This document shows positions 63,219-64,000 of a stretch of DNA of 64,000 nucleotides, in pieces. Position numbers and translations under genes: made by a program. The stretch spans positions 33,108,958 to 33,172,957 of the forward strand of contig NC_134842.1 in assembly GCF_965363235.1 (NCBI RefSeq), written 5' to 3'. Within the stretch, counting starts at the first letter, position 1. Each line of letters begins with the position of its first letter. The notes under the pieces are model-generated. The model made no database searches, was not told the origin of the DNA, and saw only the letters and a list, made by a program, of their open reading frames with translations. The DNA is from Mytilus galloprovincialis. Taxonomy: Eukaryota; Mollusca; Bivalvia; Mytilida; Mytilidae.

Positions 63219-64000
63219 GTGAGTAGATAGTCTAATGTTGGATTATTATATTACAAAAAAGAACATGTGGTGTGATTGCCAATGATACAACTCTTCACAA
63301 GAGACCAAATGACACAGAAATTTAAAACAACTAAAAGGTCACCGTAGAATATTTATTTGTCTGAATTCAATTATGTACCATGAATAGACCACTTTCGAGT
63401 TCATCCTTCTCCGGAAAAAACTCTTTAATTATAAGTGCCTTTATGACGTCATTAACCAGATAGAGGGGGTCGCCTGTATCCCTGCACTATTTACGTTCAT
63501 CAAGCGTCTTAGTGATCGTCATTATGAAGGATAAACTAGAAATAATGGTTGTTCTGTAGGTACTTAATGACAATTCCCTAATGACAGCAATGCTGATTGT
63601 CAATTTTGAGAATTCAATTTGCCGAAGAATTCGTACAATATAGAATTATAGTTTTCCAACCACTTGCTCAACATTGGAATGGAAGTGATGACGCCCCTAA
63701 ACGCACAAATGACGTTCACTCAAACCAGTGTTTTTGACTGAAATGCAACGAACTCGAAAGTTGTCTATTAAATTAAGATGTTTTACAATACAATGGAATA
63801 TTAAGTATGTCATCAATTTAATCTTACTTTGAAAATTACATTATTAGTATGCAGCTTTTTATTCTTTAGATGAATTTTATTCATAGTTTTGTTCATTTAT
63901 AAAATTAACAGTAAAACGAAAAACTAAATATATTTTGAAGGTAATTCATATCAAACTAGAGTTGAGTTTTACTTTTTGTTCAGTTGACCCTTTCATTAAT
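63219..64000 (+). other. TPCN1 intron 20 (partial), with a MITE and a dispersed repeat
   Basis: The donor GTGAGT at 63219 opens an intron that continues past the window edge. It holds a repeat fragment (AACATGTGGTGTGATTGCCA, 63257-63325) and the MITE at 63384-63768. No further exon was recognised. Confidence 0.6.
63384..63768. mobile_element. MITE with ATAGACMACTTTCGAGTTC ends
   Basis: ATAGACCACTTTCGAGTTC at the left and GAACTCGAAAGTTGTCTAT at the right are inverted with one mismatch. A TA dinucleotide could be the target duplication, which would fit a Tc1/mariner-like origin, but this is uncertain. The 385-bp element is noncoding. Confidence 0.65.

Overview
The window is a stretch of an AT-rich, repeat-dense invertebrate nuclear genome, almost certainly a marine mussel (Mytilus or a close relative). 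Four spliced host genes have animal orthologues, and the noncoding space is filled with dispersed repeats I recognise from Mytilus: the 'CATCATAGATACCAGGA' fold-back family, the 'AAGATGTGGTATGAGTGCC' family, a (TA)n-tailed tRNA-SINE, and pearl/HINE-like tandem-repeat elements. The genus assignment is recall plus inference, not a database result.

Layout. 0-15 kb: no host gene found; a graveyard of transposons, including a composite with inverted ends (258-2678) holding LINE pieces, a hAT-like element nested inside a Mutator-like MITE (5848-7434), short MITEs, and two reverse-transcriptase fossils. 15-24 kb: SELENOO (minus strand, 2 coding exons, 571 aa, a cysteine form) and BOLA2 (plus, 3 exons, 87 aa) are divergent with 290 bp between start codons; the SELENOO intron hosts a tRNA-SINE and a Penelope-like retroelement with 185-bp inverted ends. 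24-31 kb: a 3-kb repeat-bearing spacer, then IQCD/DRC10 (minus, 4 coding exons, 502 aa). 31.6-64 kb: TPCN1 (two-pore channel 1, plus, 20 coding exons, 646 codons) runs off the right edge with its last part missing. IQCD and TPCN1 are also divergent, 427 bp apart, with an RFX X-box match on the IQCD side.

Gene functions. SELENOO is a mitochondrial pseudokinase-fold AMPylase, BOLA2 a cytosolic Fe-S/glutaredoxin partner, IQCD a subunit of the nexin-dynein regulatory complex of motile cilia, and TPCN1 an endolysosomal cation channel. They form no single pathway; the common theme is two head-to-head gene pairs.

Most notable: (1) three non-autonomous elements in TPCN1 introns 1 and 3 end in inverted arrays of about 16-bp units, different in sequence but alike in architecture; (2) a five-fold, 46-bp tandem duplication of the splice acceptor and exon start of TPCN1 exon 19; (3) replacement of the SELENOO C-terminal CxxU by KxxC; (4) a MITE family present four times with 5-bp target duplications; (5) three-level nesting of transposons in TPCN1 intron 7. 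All exon boundaries were derived by hand from GT-AG sites, phase and remembered family sequences.
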